From positions 1,550,001-1,614,000 of the forward strand of contig NZ_JQCR01000003.1 of NCBI RefSeq assembly GCF_000757885.1: a DNA stretch of 64,000 nucleotides, read 5' to 3'. Source of the stretch: Paenibacillus wynnii (GTDB taxonomy: Bacteria; Bacillota; Bacilli; Paenibacillales; Paenibacillaceae). Shown in pieces: positions 50,090-58,120 of the stretch; positions within the stretch are counted from its first letter, which is position 1; each line of letters starts with the position of its first letter. The position numbers were made by a program, and so were the translations under genes. Under the pieces are notes generated by a model. That model saw only the letters and a program-made list of their open reading frames with translations, was not told where the DNA came from and did no database searches.

Positions 50090-50196
50090 CTGAAACCCCT
50101 CCGCTAATATCTTCTTATAGTCCAATATACGTCATAAAGGAAGGATTTTCCTCCTTTGGTGTCGAACTTTAGACCTATGAAAGGAGATGATTATCT

Positions 50197-50373
50197 ATGG
50201 CAGATTCAAAAGAATATCAAACTGTTGCCGGTGATATTACTAGTGCATGGTTAAAAGCTAAGGCCGACTTAGCAATTGCTGGCGCTGGAACAGGAGAAGA
50301 AAGAAGATTCCCTTCTGCAGAAGAAGTCGCAACTTTTTACGAAGTGGTCGCTAAAAAAGTTTTGAAGTCTTAG
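50197..50373 (+). CDS. Small plus-strand gene of unknown function
   Basis: 58 residues, just below usual ORF cut-offs. ATG at 50197 follows a strong AAGGAGATGATTATCT site. Helical, with GDITSAWLKAKADLAIAGAG and FPSAEEVATFYEVVAKKVL. It runs opposite to its neighbours. Not recognised; the helical ends resemble small DNA-binding or antitoxin-like proteins, which is only a guess. Confidence 0.65.
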   Translation: MADSKEYQTVAGDITSAWLKAKADLAIAGAGTGEERRFPSAEEVATFYEVVAKKVLKS

Positions 50374-50533
50374 CAACAGAAAAAAGGGAGAGGAGATACG
50401 CCTCGGTTAGCGCTGCATTCCTGCAGCCGTGCGTGTCACTCTCGCCTGATTTCCACAGTACAAATATATCATGCTAAAACCCTAGTGAACGGCCATTGTG
50501 CGGTCATAACCCGGTCAAAAAGCGGACACGTTT

Positions 50534-51502
50534 CTATAGAGAAAGACTTTCTAGGATTTTCGAAGGCTCTATTTTCACAGTCCCCATTACTGAAGTACAT
50601 CCTTCAGCATACATTTCATAATTAAATTCAAGATTTCTATTTTTATGCATATAAGAAAATAATGTTTTTTTGTCTAACCAATTATCCTTTGGATGAAGTA
50701 TCGTAACTTCAATATATGTATTAGGATGAATCACGTCATTAATCCCACCTGCAAAAAACACTCCTTTACTTTCATCATTTTCAAAATATTGCGTTACAAC
50801 ATTAAGATTAATCTGTATAGGTTCATCCTTTATATCTTCAGTTGGTATAATTCTAATTGAAGGGTATGTCGCTATATATTTACCTGTATTTTTAATCCCA
50901 ACTACAATTGAAAAACGATTTCCTTCATGTTGGTTCAAATTATAAAATATTTCCAACTTTGGTTTTTGCCTTCTCCCAAAACTGTCCTCCAACATATGAT
51001 GTTCCATTTTAATGAAACTATCCCCAGCTCGCGTGTAATATAAGTTATCTCCAAGCATTGCTCTATGTGGTGGCAATTCACTTTCCGGTACATATGTAAT
51101 TACAAACCCCTCATCACATTCTTGATCATCATTTATGTAAATTACTTGATTTATGATTCCAATGTTTAATGGAACGATTGCTTCATTTATCAAATTATTT
51201 AGATCAGTAAGGAAATTTTTTATATATTTAATTGGTTTTTCCTCACTTGCTATATCAGCTGCTTCTTTGTTTTCCTTTTCAGTAGAAATCCCCCATACAA
51301 TAACACCTCCTGCTGAATTTGAGAATCCCGATAGAGCTTTTGCATATATTTTCCTATCATCTTTTTGAGCACCTCGAACTTGAGCAGCACTCTTTTGTTT
51401 AAAATCAAGAAATAAGTTTTCTTCGCGGCTGCCTATCATTGATTTTATTCCAGAGTATCTTCCGTCAATTATCCTCTGATAGATTGAAAATGCGTTGACC
51501 AT
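50534..51502 (-). CDS. Schlafen/AlbA_2-domain protein
   Basis: 322 residues. The AlbA_2 domain is about 20-175: SREENLFLDFKQKSAAQVRG, AKALSGFSNSAGGVIVWGIS, and the C-terminal HRAMLGDNLYYTRAGDSFIK. AlbA_2 domains are nucleic-acid binding and occur in Schlafen-like nucleases and defence proteins. A beta-rich tail (NRFSIVVGIKNTGKYIATYP) follows. Third gene of a likely operon with the MrcB-HNH and MazG genes, 41 bp downstream of MazG. Confidence 0.75.
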   Translation of the reverse strand: MVNAFSIYQRIIDGRYSGIKSMIGSREENLFLDFKQKSAAQVRGAQKDDRKIYAKALSGFSNSAGGVIVWGISTEKENKEAADIASEEKPIKYIKNFLTDLNNLINEAIVPLNIGIINQVIYINDDQECDEGFVITYVPESELPPHRAMLGDNLYYTRAGDSFIKMEHHMLEDSFGRRQKPKLEIFYNLNQHEGNRFSIVVGIKNTGKYIATYPSIRIIPTEDIKDEPIQINLNVVTQYFENDESKGVFFAGGINDVIHPNTYIEVTILHPKDNWLDKKTLFSYMHKNRNLEFNYEMYAEGCTSVMGTVKIEPSKILESLSL

Positions 51503-51543
51503 TAATACAACCCTTTCTTACTTTCAGGTTTATAAGACTTCTT

Positions 51544-51873
51544 CTATAATTCTGTATATTTCTTATTTGAGCCATAAGCTTTATCAACAGGGTACTTTTC
51601 TTCATTAACTATCATTTTATTTCGCAAAGCATCTTCTAGATCGATTCCCAAGTCATTACTGATGAGCAATATGTAATAGAATATATCCGCTAATTCATCC
51701 CTAATCTTATCAATATTATTCTCCAACGCTTCTTCACTTGTTTTCCATTGAAACAACTCTAGTAATTCCGAAGCTTCTAAATTCAAAGAGATTGCTAAGT
51801 CTTTCGGGTTATGAAACTGTTCCCAATCTCGCTCTTGTCTAAATTCAAGTATTTTTTCTATTAACTCATTCAT
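51544..51873 (-). CDS. MazG-like nucleotide pyrophosphohydrolase
   Basis: 109 residues. The MazG/dCTPase four-helix bundle is clear: LAISLNLEASELLELFQWK with the E-x3-E pair, then IRDELADIFYYILLISNDLG with the E-x2-D metal site. It cleaves NTPs or dNTPs to NMP + PPi. ATG overlaps the nuclease stop (ATGA), so translation is coupled. In phages MazG may alter nucleotide pools or ppGpp. Confidence 0.85.
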   Translation of the reverse strand: MNELIEKILEFRQERDWEQFHNPKDLAISLNLEASELLELFQWKTSEEALENNIDKIRDELADIFYYILLISNDLGIDLEDALRNKMIVNEEKYPVDKAYGSNKKYTEL

Positions 51874-53051
51874 AGCAGATCATTTCCTCCTTTACTAATC
51901 CCATAAGCTTTGCACAGATCTGTAAACGTTATGCCTAACCCTAATGATTCTAGTTTGTGAATCCGATCCTTGTACAACTTCCGTAGAACGATAACTTTGT
52001 CATTATCCCTCCCGTGATGAACCATTCTATGACAATTTGGGCACAGAGCAAAGATATTAGCGACTCTATCTAGGTTATACTTATAACTCTTCTGTTGAGC
52101 CATTGGTATAAAATGATGAGCTTCTACGTAAAACTTCCCAGATTTTTTAGAAATAAAAGTACTATGCGAATCGTCAAATGAACATTTGAAATTATTATTT
52201 CTAAGAGCTCTAGATGCTTTTTTTGAATCTCTAGGCCATTTTTCACTACCACCTTTATCAACCAATGCAGGCGGTCTCAGTTCTGGATTCTCTTCAATAT
52301 AGTTCGGAACATTCTGATTTTTTTTCTCAATTTCCAGAAGTGTTTCTTGGAACTTCTCTTCACTACTTTCATCTTCTAAATAGTACTGATCATCGTTTAA
52401 AAGCAAATAGTCATTAAATTGTTCAAGAGTCCGACCATTCATTATTACAAGCAATTCTTCATAAGTAATCAAAAGTTCTTCTAGATCTTCAATAATTTTT
52501 TTTGAGTCTGGTAAATTGTCTTGATCATAATAAGTTCCACAGATATGTCCTTTCATATATCCTTTTGCTAACCTTCCTTGACTCACTAAGTCAATATTAA
52601 TCAAACCTTGTTCTTTTGGTATTGTATGTAATAACTCACGTACTTTATTTGAAACTATACCTAATTTTTCATTCCCCAATTTTTCCTTATATTTCTCATG
52701 AAAATAAGTACACCCTTGGTTTAAACTAATGTAAAAACCTTTGAAGTCTGAACGAAATACAAAAACAATGTAATAACCCTTTGTAGCTTCCACATTTTTC
52801 TGTTTATTAAAAACTGCTACCCAAGGTACATCTGCCCAATTCCCCTGACCAGGTGAACCTTGAACTCTATACATTGACTGATCTAATTTAGCCTCTTTTA
52901 GAAGAATTGGTGGTATTGTTGATCTAATATGAATCGCAATTCCATGTGCTGTGAACTCTTCCCGCTTAGCTTGAGAAAACGACTCAAGTATTACTTTGCA
53001 GCTACTTTGAAAATTACTATCACTTCTACTCAAGTTTCCTATTTCCCCCAT
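51870..53051 (-). CDS. MrcB_N-domain HNH endonuclease (type IV restriction-like)
   Basis: 393 residues; start ATG at 53051 with GAGAGG 9 bp upstream (ATG 53060 is too close to that site). The N-terminal ~190 residues have the MrcB_N/DUF3578 look: HGIAIHIRSTIPPILLKEAK, GQGNWADVPWVAVFNKQKN, GYYIVFVFRSDFKGFYISLN. The C-terminal HNH lies at about 290-347: KCSFDDSHSTF, YVEAHHFIPMAQ, ANIFALCPNCHRMVHHG. MrcB_N reads modified DNA in McrBC, so a nuclease against modified DNA is likely. First gene of the unit. Confidence 0.82.
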   Translation of the reverse strand: MGEIGNLSRSDSNFQSSCKVILESFSQAKREEFTAHGIAIHIRSTIPPILLKEAKLDQSMYRVQGSPGQGNWADVPWVAVFNKQKNVEATKGYYIVFVFRSDFKGFYISLNQGCTYFHEKYKEKLGNEKLGIVSNKVRELLHTIPKEQGLINIDLVSQGRLAKGYMKGHICGTYYDQDNLPDSKKIIEDLEELLITYEELLVIMNGRTLEQFNDYLLLNDDQYYLEDESSEEKFQETLLEIEKKNQNVPNYIEENPELRPPALVDKGGSEKWPRDSKKASRALRNNNFKCSFDDSHSTFISKKSGKFYVEAHHFIPMAQQKSYKYNLDRVANIFALCPNCHRMVHHGRDNDKVIVLRKLYKDRIHKLESLGLGITFTDLCKAYGISKGGNDLL

Positions 53052-53116
53052 AGTTAACATCCTCTCTTATAACATCCATCCTATCTAAAATTCCGACATT
53101 TTCCAATACCAGGCAT

Positions 53117-53144
53117 AAAAAAAGATGCTGGTTATTCAGCATCC
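53117..53144 (-). terminator. Terminator at the end of the ArpU gene
   Basis: Stem GGATGCTG / CAGCATC with seven T on the minus strand; the gene's stop codon is in the loop. Confidence 0.88.
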
Positions 53145-53608
53145 TTCTTATTCTCCCTATAAACTTCAATTCCTAGTGCACAAGCCAATATATAAATTGC
53201 CCTCGACTTCACCCTTCGATATTTCCGTTCACTCATTCCCAATTCCCCACAGAGAATCGAATCATATTCGTCTTCATAATCCAAATAACGTAGTTGGATT
53301 ATCTCCCGCTCAGCCTTCTTAAGCCTCCCCATTGCCAAATCAAGTAGCTTCGACTGCTGCTCTAGTTCCGCTGCTCTATCTGTATTCCATATCGCTATGT
53401 TCTCCGTCGTTCGGCTAATCGCATTGGTTGACCCGTGATACCGCGGTTCCGGACTGGCCGTTAATGCTGCCTGCCGCCGTACGAATCCAATCTGCCGATA
53501 TACACGTATCGTCTCCAAATGCTCTTCCACCCTCCGACGGGTCTCAATTTCGTCGATCGGGAGGATGTCAAAAGCCAGTTGGATTGCTAATTTGTCGCTT
53601 TTCCCCAT
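53132..53608 (-). CDS. ArpU-family late gene transcription regulator
   Basis: 158 residues from ATG at 53608 (MGKSDKLAIQLAFDILPIDE) with GAGGGG upstream. Residues EIETRRRVEEHLETIRVYRQ, then LDLAMGRLKKAEREIIQLRY and a sigma-like HTH (ILCGELGMSERKYRRVKSRA) fit the ArpU/RinA-type late activators. It sits between early and late genes. It probably turns on the leftward late operon. Confidence 0.82.
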   Translation of the reverse strand: MGKSDKLAIQLAFDILPIDEIETRRRVEEHLETIRVYRQIGFVRRQAALTASPEPRYHGSTNAISRTTENIAIWNTDRAAELEQQSKLLDLAMGRLKKAEREIIQLRYLDYEDEYDSILCGELGMSERKYRRVKSRAIYILACALGIEVYRENKKDAE

Positions 53609-53625
53609 GATAATCCCCTCACTCG

Positions 53626-53690
53626 TGGTATAATTCGAATGAAGGTAAGAGTTTGGACCCCCGCCCCGGCCAAGGATATGGGGGTCTTTG
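53626..53690 (+). promoter_or_regulatory. Extended -10 promoter and hairpin upstream of arpU (possible small RNA)
   Basis: TGGTATAAT (TATAAT at 53629-53634) is an extended -10 on the plus strand. About 20 bp on, GACCCCC / GGGGGTC (53656-53662 and 53680-53686) form a hairpin followed by TTTGG. This could give a short plus-strand RNA. Alternatively the hairpin is part of the arpU leader. Confidence 0.4.
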
Positions 53691-53770
53691 GTTTGCAAAA
53701 CACAAAATATTAAGTATACTATAATTGCCGAAACGCTAAAGCGTCTGTACAGGATGGCTACCTGGCACTG

Positions 53771-53947
53771 ATGATGGCAAGCCAAATGATTTATAAAGTT
53801 ATCTTAATGTCTATGTTTACTGTAGGAGCGTGGTTATCTATGAATATTAATATTTCCGCACATTTCAACATTGATATTACTGTATCTCTTCATCTGTTTG
53901 CCGTAGCCAGTCTTGCTTATGGACTCAGTTCACTGACGAGCTCGTGA
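53771..53947 (+). CDS. Small hydrophobic peptide gene
   Basis: 58 residues from ATG at 53771 (53 from ATG at 53786; ribosome site unclear for both). The product MIYKVILMSMFTVGAWLS then VSLHLFAVASLAYGLSS has two hydrophobic halves. A TATAAT (53720-53725) lies upstream and a strong terminator downstream, so a plus-strand transcription unit is well supported. The family is not recognised. Confidence 0.5.
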   Translation: MMASQMIYKVILMSMFTVGAWLSMNINISAHFNIDITVSLHLFAVASLAYGLSSLTSS

Positions 53948-53972
53948 GATTCGAGCGAAAAGTATCTGTACT

Positions 53973-53998
53973 AAGACACCTTGTGGTGTCTTTTTTTA
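53973..53998 (+). terminator. Terminator after the small hydrophobic peptide gene
   Basis: Stem AAGACACC / GGTGTCTT with TTGT loop and seven T, on the plus strand. Confidence 0.88.
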
Positions 53999-54061
53999 TT
54001 TTTCAATCGTAATATTCTACCATCTACCCGATCTGTCCCCCTTGTAAGTGAAGAAGCAGCT

Positions 54062-55120
54062 TTACGCTGCTCCTCCCCCATCCATCATTCTTTTTGCCGC
54101 CAATTTTCGGTAGGCATTATACCGTGAAGATAACTGCCCACTGGTCATGCCGCGCTCTATCGCAATCTCTCTCCAAACCTTATTTTCCTTTAAGCGCTTT
54201 TCTAAAAGGTCAGGAAAGGGAATTGGGTGTCCTTCATATTCAACCTCTGGAAAAAGTGGCCGCTCTTGAAGAATAAAAGCGTCCAGTTCTTCTTTACTCA
54301 CTTCGGCTTCAATATCTGAGTCCGCCGGATCGGATATACCTTCTTTTGAGTCTTTCTCCCTCTCACCTAGAACATGATCCTGGTCAGTGTTTCTGATCTC
54401 TGTATCTTGGTTCCCTTCCAGATCCTGATTATCTCCACCGTTCTTCCAGTCCGGTTCAATGGTATCTGGACTGCCCTCTGCTTTATCATCTTTAGGATTC
54501 TCATCTCCCTCAGATACAGCATCGAAATCTTCTCTTTTGACTACTGCCTCTGGTTTAACCTTACCAGTGCGCCACTCATCCCACTTAGCAGCCAGTGGAG
54601 CCACGCGCTTACGGTATTCGTCCACCATTACCACAAACACACCAACACCCATATCAGCATCTGCAGCTAGCTTCAGGTATGTCTCACCTTCTGAAAGGCT
54701 CTCCGTAATGCTATAGAAGTCATGCTTCAGATCATCGAAGCTCGGAGCCAATCCGCTTAAAATAAACTCATGGATAACTTCAAGGTCAATTTGAACCGGC
54801 TCCGCTTTTATCTCTACCTTCTCGAGTGGCAATCCCAAGTCCATAGCAAGCTGTTCACCATCCGGCTGAGCCACCGACACAACGCCTGTGTTATCAACGA
54901 TATATTTAGTTAAAGGCTTACCGGTGAGCGCATTCTTCATAATCTTGTACGTAACAATCTGCGAATCAAATCCTCCGATAACCTTCAGCTCCAACATGCT
55001 TTGAAGCGTGTTATACTGCCCGTCCAATTCGGAAGCCGGGATGCTAATTGTAATCTCCGTCTCCTCAGCAGACTTCAAATTGATCTTTTTAACGGTTCCT
55101 TTGAAGTTGATATAGCTCAT
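54062..55120 (-). CDS. Phage protein with acidic linker and C-terminal HTH
   Basis: 352 residues. The first ~180 form an alpha/beta domain (FKGTVKKINLKSAEETEITI). A long acidic, disordered linker spans about 200-280 (DKAEGSPDTIEPDWKNGGDN). The C-terminus is a Myb/SANT-like helix set (KENKVWREIAIERGMTSGQL, SSRYNAYRKLAAKRMM) suited to DNA binding. First protein after the RuvC gene; role in replication or gene control is inferred from place. Confidence 0.65.
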   Translation of the reverse strand: MSYINFKGTVKKINLKSAEETEITISIPASELDGQYNTLQSMLELKVIGGFDSQIVTYKIMKNALTGKPLTKYIVDNTGVVSVAQPDGEQLAMDLGLPLEKVEIKAEPVQIDLEVIHEFILSGLAPSFDDLKHDFYSITESLSEGETYLKLAADADMGVGVFVVMVDEYRKRVAPLAAKWDEWRTGKVKPEAVVKREDFDAVSEGDENPKDDKAEGSPDTIEPDWKNGGDNQDLEGNQDTEIRNTDQDHVLGEREKDSKEGISDPADSDIEAEVSKEELDAFILQERPLFPEVEYEGHPIPFPDLLEKRLKENKVWREIAIERGMTSGQLSSRYNAYRKLAAKRMMDGGGAA

Positions 55121-55122
55121 CC

Positions 55123-55656
55123 TTATGCCACTCCCTTAATATATTTTTGGTTGTACGCCCAACAGAGCGCTAAAGCATCCGAGGGATCGAACAGCCGCTG
55201 CTGAACATCCCCCTTCTTGTACTTGCCCTTAGGATCGTCTTTTTTATATAAGACCGGTATAGCTAGTTCGTCATAATCGAGATCAAAAAGCATCTGCATT
55301 TCAACAGCGACCGTCTCTTTATCCGCATTACCCTTACCTGTCTGCATTTTGAGTTCTGATGGCCGGATATCAGCAACCTTGATACCCATATGTAGTGCGG
55401 CCAATGTAACCATGGAGTAAGCACCGACCAGGGCAATAACGCTCGAGGCATTTTTGAAATGAACCGGCCTCTCCAATACGATTAAATTAGGCTGTTCCTG
55501 CTCAATCATCCGGAAGGTGTCCTGGTATATGGCATCCAGCACATGAGGCATTGCAATCTTGCTGTAATCACGGAGACCAAATTCAATCGGTTTGCCGCTT
55601 TCCATAGTCGCCCAACCTGAGTAATTTGTTCCGTGATCGATGCCCATGATTTTCAT
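55123..55656 (-). CDS. RuvC-like Holliday junction resolvase
   Basis: 177 residues. RNase H-fold acidic set: Asp6 in KIMGIDHGTNYSGWA, the Glu in PNLIVLERPVHF, and the C-terminal FDPSDALALCWAYNQKYI. ADIRPSELKMQTGKGNADKE is the usual lysine/arginine-rich loop. It resolves branched DNA before packaging. Confidence 0.87.
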   Translation of the reverse strand: MKIMGIDHGTNYSGWATMESGKPIEFGLRDYSKIAMPHVLDAIYQDTFRMIEQEQPNLIVLERPVHFKNASSVIALVGAYSMVTLAALHMGIKVADIRPSELKMQTGKGNADKETVAVEMQMLFDLDYDELAIPVLYKKDDPKGKYKKGDVQQRLFDPSDALALCWAYNQKYIKGVA

Positions 55657-55804
55657 GATTCTTCGCTCCCCTCTGTCTTGGCGGCATCATGGCCGAATCA
55701 AGTACATAGACCGTACCGGCGACTCGTCCAATGTCGTCCCACACGGTATAAAAGTTACGACGATGAAAGAACGGATCAATTGGCTTACGCTTCTTTGCAG
55801 ACAT
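55583..55804 (-). CDS. Small basic protein overlapping the RuvC start
   Basis: 73 residues from ATG at 55804 with GGGGGCGGACC upstream. KKRKPIDPFFHRRNFYTVWD then VAGTVYVLDSAMMPPRQRG. It overlaps the resolvase by 74 bp in another frame, which is long. Otherwise the 128 bp before ruvC would be empty, so a real gene is likely but not certain. Confidence 0.45.
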   Translation of the reverse strand: MSAKKRKPIDPFFHRRNFYTVWDDIGRVAGTVYVLDSAMMPPRQRGAKNHENHGHRSRNKLLRLGDYGKRQTD

Positions 55805-55991
55805 CCTGGTCCGCCCCCCTTTGTCGCTTTCCGATCACAAGCTCAAATTCTGCAATACCCTCGTCTATTTCAGCTGGCTCCAGCTCAGTGAATTCGGCAA
55901 TTAAATCCGTCCGGTCCGGCGCTACCCCCGTTTGAGTAAACAGGGTAATCATGAATTGATACACATGCCAGTAATTCCAACGGCTACCCAT
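55785..55991 (-). CDS. Small acidic protein in the replication operon
   Basis: 68 residues from ATG at 55991, overlapping the stop of the upstream gene (TAATG). Opens MGSRWNYWHVYQFMITLFTQ; the C-terminal half is acidic (LIAEFTELEPAEIDEGIAEF). Not recognised. Confidence 0.6.
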   Translation of the reverse strand: MGSRWNYWHVYQFMITLFTQTGVAPDRTDLIAEFTELEPAEIDEGIAEFELVIGKRQRGADQDVCKEA

Positions 55992-56149
55992 TACGCCCAC
56001 CGCCGAATGTCCCGAGTCTTGCCAGATACCCGATTGATCACGATAAGTTTGTCTTGAGTATCCCGTTCAATCAGCCAGTTTGCTGGAATGAGCCCAGCCG
56101 CTTTAATCTCGCCCTTCTGCCGACGTGTTGGTCGCTTCCCTTGTTTCAT
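55991..56149 (-). CDS. DUF6906-family small basic protein
   Basis: 52 residues from ATG at 56149 (MKQGKRPTRRQKGEIKAAGL) with GGAGGAG upstream. The pattern of a basic start, then IPANWLIERDTQDKLIVINR and RDIRRW is that of DUF6906 small phage proteins. Function unknown, possibly nucleic-acid binding. Confidence 0.75.
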   Translation of the reverse strand: MKQGKRPTRRQKGEIKAAGLIPANWLIERDTQDKLIVINRVSGKTRDIRRWA

Positions 56150-56384
56150 CCCCAGTCTCCTCCTTGTTGAGCTGCTTCCACTCTTCTGGCCAGACATACT
56201 TGCCATCGATCATCTGCGCGACCATAAAATCTCCTGAGTCCGTAACCCGAACCTCCCTGAACATTCCCGTTTTACCGTGTAGCTGCGTGTAGCTATAAAT
56301 TTCCTCCGGTGTGTTCAATGTGACCGACGGTGTGTGCCAGCCATCCGGCTCCGGGAAGCAATATCCGTAAAACTTCTCGTCCAT
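56103..56384 (-). CDS. Small protein in the replication operon
   Basis: 93 residues from ATG at 56384 (MDEKFYGYCFPEPDGWHTPS) with GAGGGGG upstream. Beta-rich body (EVRVTDSGDFMVAQMIDGKY) and a polar tail rich in Glu/Thr that overlaps the DUF6906 start. Not recognised; the size and place are usual for small early phage proteins. Confidence 0.65.
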   Translation of the reverse strand: MDEKFYGYCFPEPDGWHTPSVTLNTPEEIYSYTQLHGKTGMFREVRVTDSGDFMVAQMIDGKYVWPEEWKQLNKEETGDETREATNTSAEGRD

Positions 56385-56394
56385 GTTTGCCCCC

Positions 56395-57807
56395 TCACGC
56401 CCATTTGCGCTTGTCGATATCCTTGAAGTTCCCAGCAGGCGGCGATGACTGATCCGCATGCGCCCGCTCGTAATTAACGAATTTATTGAACTGCTTGAGG
56501 AAGATCAATTCGGCCGTGCCGAGTGGACCGTTCCGCTGCTTTGCGATAATGATCTCGATAATGTTTTTCTTCTCGGTTTCCTTGTCGTAGTAGTCATCCC
56601 GGTAAAGAAAGGCGACGATATCAGCATCTTGTTCAATGGAGCCCGACTCCCGAAGGTCACTAAGCATCGGCCGTTTGTCCTGGCGTTGCTCGACGCCACG
56701 GCTGAGCTGCGACAACGCGATCACTGGCACATCCAGTTCCCGGGCGATCTGCTTTAAGGTACGGGAGATTTCTGAAACTTCCTGCTGTCGATTATCATTG
56801 CGCTTTCCGGATCCGGAGATGAGCTGCAGGTAATCAATGACGATCAGCCCGAGCCCTTCCTGCTTCTTCAGCCGCCGGCATTTATTCCGAATTTCATGGA
56901 CCGTCAGCGCGGGTGAATCATCGATCAGGATATTACTCTCACCCAACCGCCCAATAGCTTCAGCTCCCTTAGCCCAATCATCATCCAGGAAGGCTGCTGT
57001 CCGCATATGATTCGCGTCCAGGTTCCCCTCAGCACAGATCATCCGTTGTACCAACTGCGAGGCTGACATTTCTAGGCTGAAGACTGCGACCGTCTCTTTG
57101 GTCCTCACCGCTACGTTTTGAGCGATGTTAAGCGCGAATGCCGTTTTGCCGACAGATGGCCGGGCTGCTACGATGATCAGGTCACTCCGCTGGAAGCCGG
57201 AAGTCATTCGGTCCAAGTCAGGGAATCCACTGGGCAGGCCAGTTACACCGTTCTCTGTTTGGTTGACTGCTCGATGCTCCATGTCCTCATACACTTGGAC
57301 CGCGACATCACGCACCCGCTTAAACTCCTGCTTGGGTGCTGCCTGATCTGACAGACGAGCTGCGGATACTTGCATTGCCGTAATGGACTGTGCAGCATCG
57401 CCGCTCTCGCTGGCCATTCGGATCTGCTCAATACCGGAGCGGATAAGCTCACGCAGCATATGCTTGTCCTTTAAGACGCTGATGTAATGATCAACGTTCG
57501 CCGCTGTGGGTACCGCTCCGGCGATCCGGGAGAGATGCTGAACTCCACCAACATCAACAAGCCGCTTACTCGCATCCAGCCTTGTTGCAACTGTTACTAC
57601 ATCGACCGGTTCCCCGGCCTCCGCCAGTTCAGCCATAGCTTCAAATACAAATCGGTTTGCAGGAGTGTAAAAGGCCTCTGACGATAGTTCCAGCGCCGCT
57701 TCCAGAGCGTCACCTTCCTTGTCGATGAGCACCGCACCCAGAACAGAAGCCTCTGATTCCGCGCTGTGTGGTATTTCAATCCCTTGGATTTCCGAGTAGT
57801 CTTGCAT
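56395..57807 (-). CDS. dnaB: Replicative DNA helicase (DnaB-like)
   Basis: 470 residues. DnaB N-domain (SAESEASVLGAVLIDKEGDA; YISVLKDKHMLRELIRSG) and the RecA-like ATPase: Walker A RPSVGKTAFALN, EMSASQLVQRMICAEG, Walker B GLGLIVIDYLQLISG, and the Arg finger SQLSRGVEQRQDKRPMLSDLRESG cut here into usual blocks. Unwinds phage DNA. Its start overlaps the loader gene by 32 bp. Confidence 0.95.
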   Translation of the reverse strand: MQDYSEIQGIEIPHSAESEASVLGAVLIDKEGDALEAALELSSEAFYTPANRFVFEAMAELAEAGEPVDVVTVATRLDASKRLVDVGGVQHLSRIAGAVPTAANVDHYISVLKDKHMLRELIRSGIEQIRMASESGDAAQSITAMQVSAARLSDQAAPKQEFKRVRDVAVQVYEDMEHRAVNQTENGVTGLPSGFPDLDRMTSGFQRSDLIIVAARPSVGKTAFALNIAQNVAVRTKETVAVFSLEMSASQLVQRMICAEGNLDANHMRTAAFLDDDWAKGAEAIGRLGESNILIDDSPALTVHEIRNKCRRLKKQEGLGLIVIDYLQLISGSGKRNDNRQQEVSEISRTLKQIARELDVPVIALSQLSRGVEQRQDKRPMLSDLRESGSIEQDADIVAFLYRDDYYDKETEKKNIIEIIIAKQRNGPLGTAELIFLKQFNKFVNYERAHADQSSPPAGNFKDIDKRKWA

Positions 57808-58120
57808 AAATCTTCTCCTTCAGCCCACGCGGAGGCGGTACTGCAGCCGCACGCGCCGCGTCCATTTCTGCAAATAATTTATCCGTGGCGGCACGTAGCC
57901 GATCCCGCTCCAATAGTTCTCCGACCCGCCCTCTAATTTCAGCGATGTTCGGGGGGAAGCGCTCAGTCAAGATGTGGTTATTCACATTGTGCATGGCCAC
58001 TTGATAAGGGAAGTCTTGAAGATATTTATGCAGCCGATCAATGTTTTCAGGCGACTGGTCAAACCCGGGATAATTGGCCTTAATGGTGCGGACCAGAAGA
58101 ATAACCTCCAGTTTCTCCAC
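57776..58120 (-). CDS. Replicative helicase loader/inhibitor (G39P-like)
   Basis: 114 residues from GTG at 58120 with AGGAGGAGA upstream; the longer TTG at 58138 starts inside that site. EVILLVRTIKANYPGFDQSP, HKYLQDFPYQVAMHNVNNHI, LTERFPPNIAEIRG match the SPP1 G39P loader family. It lies between initiator and helicase, the expected place. It delivers DnaB to the origin. Confidence 0.8.
   Translation of the reverse strand: MEKLEVILLVRTIKANYPGFDQSPENIDRLHKYLQDFPYQVAMHNVNNHILTERFPPNIAEIRGRVGELLERDRLRAATDKLFAEMDAARAAAVPPPRGLKEKIYARLLGNPRD

Noticed and set aside
53101..53998. CRISPR-like or tRNA structure in hairpin-rich gap
   Set aside because: Hairpins are single terminators and not repeats; no tRNA arms or CCA context. 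No CRISPR array, tRNA or rRNA was seen anywhere in the window.
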